Shown: positions 60,883-64,000 of the stretch, piece by piece | Numbering within the stretch: position 1 is the first letter of the stretch | Layout of the letters: the number at the start of each line of letters is the position of its first letter | Assembly (NCBI GenBank): GCA_028015205.1 | Contig: CM051521.1 | Location: 102,710,513 to 102,774,512 of the forward strand | Reading direction: 5' to 3' | Length of the DNA: 64,000 nucleotides | From: Mytilisepta virgata | Lineage: Eukaryota > Mollusca > Bivalvia > Mytilida > Mytilidae | Translations under genes and position numbers: made by a program | Notes under the pieces: model-generated | Seen by the model: the letters and a program-made list of their open reading frames with translations, nothing else | Told to the model about the DNA's origin: nothing | Database searches by the model: none

Positions 60883-60930
60883 AAACTAGACATTGAACCC
60901 GCGCGAGCGCGGGAAAATAAGCATTTTTTT
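60883..60930 (+). mobile_element. Possible 5' end of a further Helentron-like element
   Basis: AAACTAGACATTGAA is followed by a perfect GC-rich hairpin CCCGCGC-GA-GCGCGGG (60898-60913). This is the same start-plus-hairpin arrangement as in the four families above, with yet another sequence. No matching 3' end is seen downstream, so it is either truncated or chance. The following 500 bp hold no gene I can support. Confidence 0.4.
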
Positions 60931-61426
60931 TTGTGGTGGCCATATTGACTTTAAAAAGTTTTTGCGGCCATGGCATTCGTGGAACAGGAACTCAATGTGG
61001 ATGTTGTGGCAGGCTTCCCATAAACTTTCCTGTCAAGTAGGTGGTATCAACTGATAGTTTCATGTCTATATATGCTGTAGTATTCCAGAAATGGATGTTA
61101 ATGCAAACTTTAACCAAAGTCAACGAAGCGTGAAATGTAGGTCAACGTGACCTAATTGTCATACGGTTGTTCGTTACTACCGAAGATGTATCCACTGATG
61201 AAGTAGACTGTATGCCACGTAGAATTACCAAAATGGACCTTAAGGTTCCATCATAGTCAAAATCTATGACGAAAATACAACCACATAAATTGTCAATATG
61301 TTTATGTTACAATAAATTCTGAACTGGAACTTGATGAAAAGCTTTCATTAAATACACATTTCATAATGCATTACCTTTTTCATTCATAATAAATTCGAAA
61401 AAGAACATGAATAAACATTTCCTTAG

Positions 61427-61734
61427 TGACGGATGAATTTTTCAAAAGATGCCGTGAGTTAAGTAGAGCATATTTTTGGAAAATAATTGTTCCAATTGTT
61501 CATTGTCATCATGGGCAGGGCAAGCGAGGCTTAATTTCACAAATAAATCCAATAGACGATAAAAGCATTTTTAGTGTGTGGCTGCGTATGCTGTCCACGT
61601 TTATAAAGATGTCCGAGATAAATTTCGTCATTAATGATAAAGATGACCATTTGTTAAAAATATTTTTATCTAGGGCTTACAGGGAATTGTATGGTAGAGA
61701 TATATTTAGACAGGTCACACGACAAATAATGTAA
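61427..61734 (+). CDS. Candidate terminal exon, product unrecognised
   Basis: After an acceptor-like ACATTTCCTTAG an open segment of about 102 residues runs to TAA: TDEFFKRCRELSRAYFWKII, then VHCHHGQGKRGLISQINPID, SVWLRMLSTFIKMSEINFVI and LSRAYRELYGRDIFRQVTRQ. The composition is protein-like (Arg/Trp/His present despite an AT-rich setting). It would be entered in phase 1. I recognise no domain; a decayed piece of a transposon protein is as likely as a host exon. Confidence 0.4.
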
Positions 61735-62349
61735 AAATGGATAATGGTTGGTTTTATCACTTTGTGCAAAGTAAACATCCGAGCAATCCAAAAACCAACT
61801 AAGTTAGGAATTCCTCTGAACTTTGCCTTACTTCTTCATAATCTTCAAAGTTCATAATGTTTATAGTTAGGAGAAATTGCATAATGGTAGAAAAAACAAT
61901 CCCGAATACATGAAGCGGAAACATCCCACTCGAAGGAGAATGTTTTTAATTTGTTTTATTCTTCTTCCGTAATTTCAAACAAAAATACATTTAAAATATG
62001 TGCATAATTGTTTATTTAAATCAATGTGTTAAAATGATGCATTCGAGAACCTTCTAAGGGATATGTTGGGAGAATTAATACCGGAAAAGTCCATGCAAAT
62101 TCCATTTGCACATAAACAAAACTGCAGTTTAAAATTTATAAATACAGATTGTCAAATCCGATAATAACCTTTATAATCTGAACCATACATCGTTTATTTT
62201 GAACCACGCGTTTTGCCGCCTATTCGGCTAATTCGTAAATTTAGTATTATAGATAATATATTTGACGTTATGATGTATAGAAAACGTACCATATATAAGA
62301 TAACTGTACCGAAAAAAGTTAGTGTGCATACTTAGTAAATGAATTGAAA
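61735..62349. other. No gene seen; 3' flank of a retroelement
   Basis: AT-rich sequence. The last part probably contains the 3' untranslated end of the minus-strand Penelope-like element. Confidence 0.4.
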
Positions 62350-64000
62350 TTAAGAATTTTTTACATTGATTCCACGGGGTCGGAATGTCCCCAGGCTAAA
62401 AATTATTTTCTGCTCAAGGCGTTGTCTGTATTGTCTTCCTCCGTTAACTGTCCTTAAAACGGTTACGCGTACGTCTGACGAGCTGTGACCAGGCAATCGA
62501 AAGTGATTGCCAACTGGACACTCAGTTCCATTCTTTATAGAACGCAAGTTTTCTGCAAAGCGGTCACCAAGGTGACGACATATCTCTCCGATATATACCT
62601 TATCACAATTCGTACAGACGATTGCGTAAACCAAATTTATATCAGTACAGATATACCCATTTTGAATTATGTATTTGTTGTCAGGGCCCAAGATCTCTTT
62701 ATTATCCATGGTGTAGGGGCATGTCACACATCTGGACCTTTTACATGGCCTGGTTCCCCGGTAGTCAGTTTTTTCTGAGGAAATGTTCGACTTGATTGAA
62801 CTACTGACGAAGTGGTTTTTTGGACTTTTTCCCTTACGGTAAGCAGTGATGGGAACAGTCTCAAAAATTTCGCACATCAACGGATCTTTCATCACTATGT
62901 TGTTAAAATTGTTCATAAGGATGTTACGGATGGCGACATTATGGGGATGGTAAGTAAGGACCAGTGGAACACGTTTGTTGTTAGATTTCCGACAAGACTT
63001 TAGGGCGTTGGGTCTGGTCACATTGGAAACAGATTTAAATGCCCTGTCAGTGGCCGTTTGGGGATAACCTCTCCTTTGGAAGAAGGTGGACATCTTGTCA
63101 AACTGCTGTCTGAAATCCTCTTCATTGCTGCAGGTGCGTCTAAGTCTAAGAAACTGAGATCTAGGGATGGCATCTTTTTAAGACTTAGGATGACAAGAGG
63201 AATAGGTCAGGTTGCAGTGTGCGTCGGTAGGTTTATAAAAGATCGAAGTTTCGATGCTGCTGTCAACCAATTTACATGTCAAGTCAAGGAACGACAATTC
63301 CGACTCACTAACAGAAAATGTGTATTTAATTAATGGATGGTAAGACGATACGAAATTGATGCAAGACTGGAGTGCCTCGTCGGAGTCATCAGACATCCCG
63401 AAGACATCATCTATATACCTTTTAAATAGACGAGGAATGGGTCCATCATATTCAGTAAACGTCTTTTCCTCCAGATAGCCAACAAACAGACAAGCAAAAC
63501 TCGGTCCCATATTTGTACCCATTGCCACCCCTCCCGTCTGTGAGAAGTAATCTCCATTGAATTGGAATGTGTTGAGTTTGAGTACCAATTCAGTCAGCCT
63601 GAGAATTATGTCAGTATTTACATATGCATTGGGTCTCTTGTCCAAAAAGTGTTTAACTGCAATAATGGCATCGTTATTATGGATTCTGGTGTATAAAGCT
63701 GTTATATCCATGGTGAACATTTTCGGATGTAGGGAGACAGTTTTATACTTATCGAAAATATTGAGCGCATGAGTAGTGTCCTTGACATATGTAGGTAGAT
63801 TCTCCACAATGGGCATAAATATTTCGTACAGAAAGCTAGAAATATTTTCTGTAGGACAGCTACATGCAGAAACTATGGGTCTTCCTGGGTTCTCTGCTTC
63901 ATGAATTTTAGGTAACATATAAAATCTTGAAGTGCGTGGTTCAGAGGTGATGAGATTTTTGGCCAACGATGGTAGGATTCCTTCATCGATAGACGAGGAT
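62350..64000 (-). pseudogene. Penelope-like element, RT plus GIY-YIG endonuclease
   Basis: The frame enters from beyond the right edge, so the N-terminal quarter or more is not visible. RT motifs in order are SRFYMLPKIHEAENPGRPIV, FTMDITALYTRI, GGVAMGTNMGPSFACLF, RYIDDVFGMS (catalytic Asp pair) and SELSFLDL. After HPKS a single TAA at 63180-63178 interrupts the same frame, which then stays open to 62350. The second part has a cysteine cluster (RPCKRSRCVTCPY), the GIY-YIG endonuclease (VYAIVCTNCDKVYIGE, Arg in DRFAENL, His in PVGNHF) and a Glu in LEQKIIF. This is the canonical Penelope/Neptune order. One in-frame stop is the only visible lesion, so the copy is young or the stop could be a sequencing error. 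Confidence 0.9.

Noticed and set aside
1..64000. CRISPR arrays, operons and bacterial promoters or terminators
   Set aside because: Intron-split genes, SINEs and Penelope-like elements show eukaryotic nuclear DNA; the direct repeats are transposon cores and satellites.

Overview
This is animal nuclear DNA: AT-rich, gene-poor, with coding sequence split into exons bounded by GT/AG splice sites, and dense in transposable-element relics. Three things point to a bivalve mollusc, most likely a mytilid mussel: the reverse-transcriptase relics at about 9.8, 12.8, 40.5 and 48.2-50.8 kb, the GATGCCTCTGCTGGTGGACC-type retroposon tails, and a molluscan-style tRNA-derived SINE with an (AAAC)n tail. That assignment comes from family resemblance recalled from memory, not from a search.

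Host genes are few. The clearest are the first coding exon of a rhodopsin-class peptide GPCR (minus strand, 31766-30951, N-terminus to TM5 and part of the third intracellular loop) and two phase-matched exons of a Ly6/uPAR (LU, three-finger) protein with a GPI-like tail (minus strand, 55502-55363 and 53394-53164). Weaker single-exon candidates lie at 6.7 kb (acidic N-terminal exon), 11.5 kb (possibly P450-like), 34.0-34.3 kb (minus), 46.9 kb, 58.1 kb and 61.4 kb.

The rest is mostly mobile DNA. (i) At least four repeat families without sequence similarity (1.0-2.3 kb; 5.2-6.7 kb; 23.5-25.1, 39.4-40.5 and 58.9-60.7 kb; 26.3-26.6 kb) share one layout: a start near AAACTAGA, a 5' hairpin, a short subterminal inverted repeat, usually tandem units of about 135-170 bp (about 500 bp in the 39.4-kb copy, none in the 26.3-kb copy), often a trinucleotide microsatellite, and a 3' hairpin with a 3-nt loop whose right arm pairs with the 5' subterminal repeat. 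This resembles non-autonomous Helentron/HINE rolling-circle elements. (ii) Penelope-like retroelements occur as a near-intact RT plus GIY-YIG copy running off the right edge (62.35-64 kb, minus) and as several broken copies of a second RT family. (iii) A 378-bp retroposon sits as three head-to-tail units inside one of those RT relics. (iv) There are several fold-back/MITE elements, including one whose interior is a 21-bp palindromic array that was later hit by a SINE.

The most informative locus is 4.66-6.87 kb. A 338-bp segment is tandemly duplicated and one copy carries a 1.53-kb insertion, so the other copy serves as an empty site that fixes both ends of the inserted element 21 bp upstream of an ATG.
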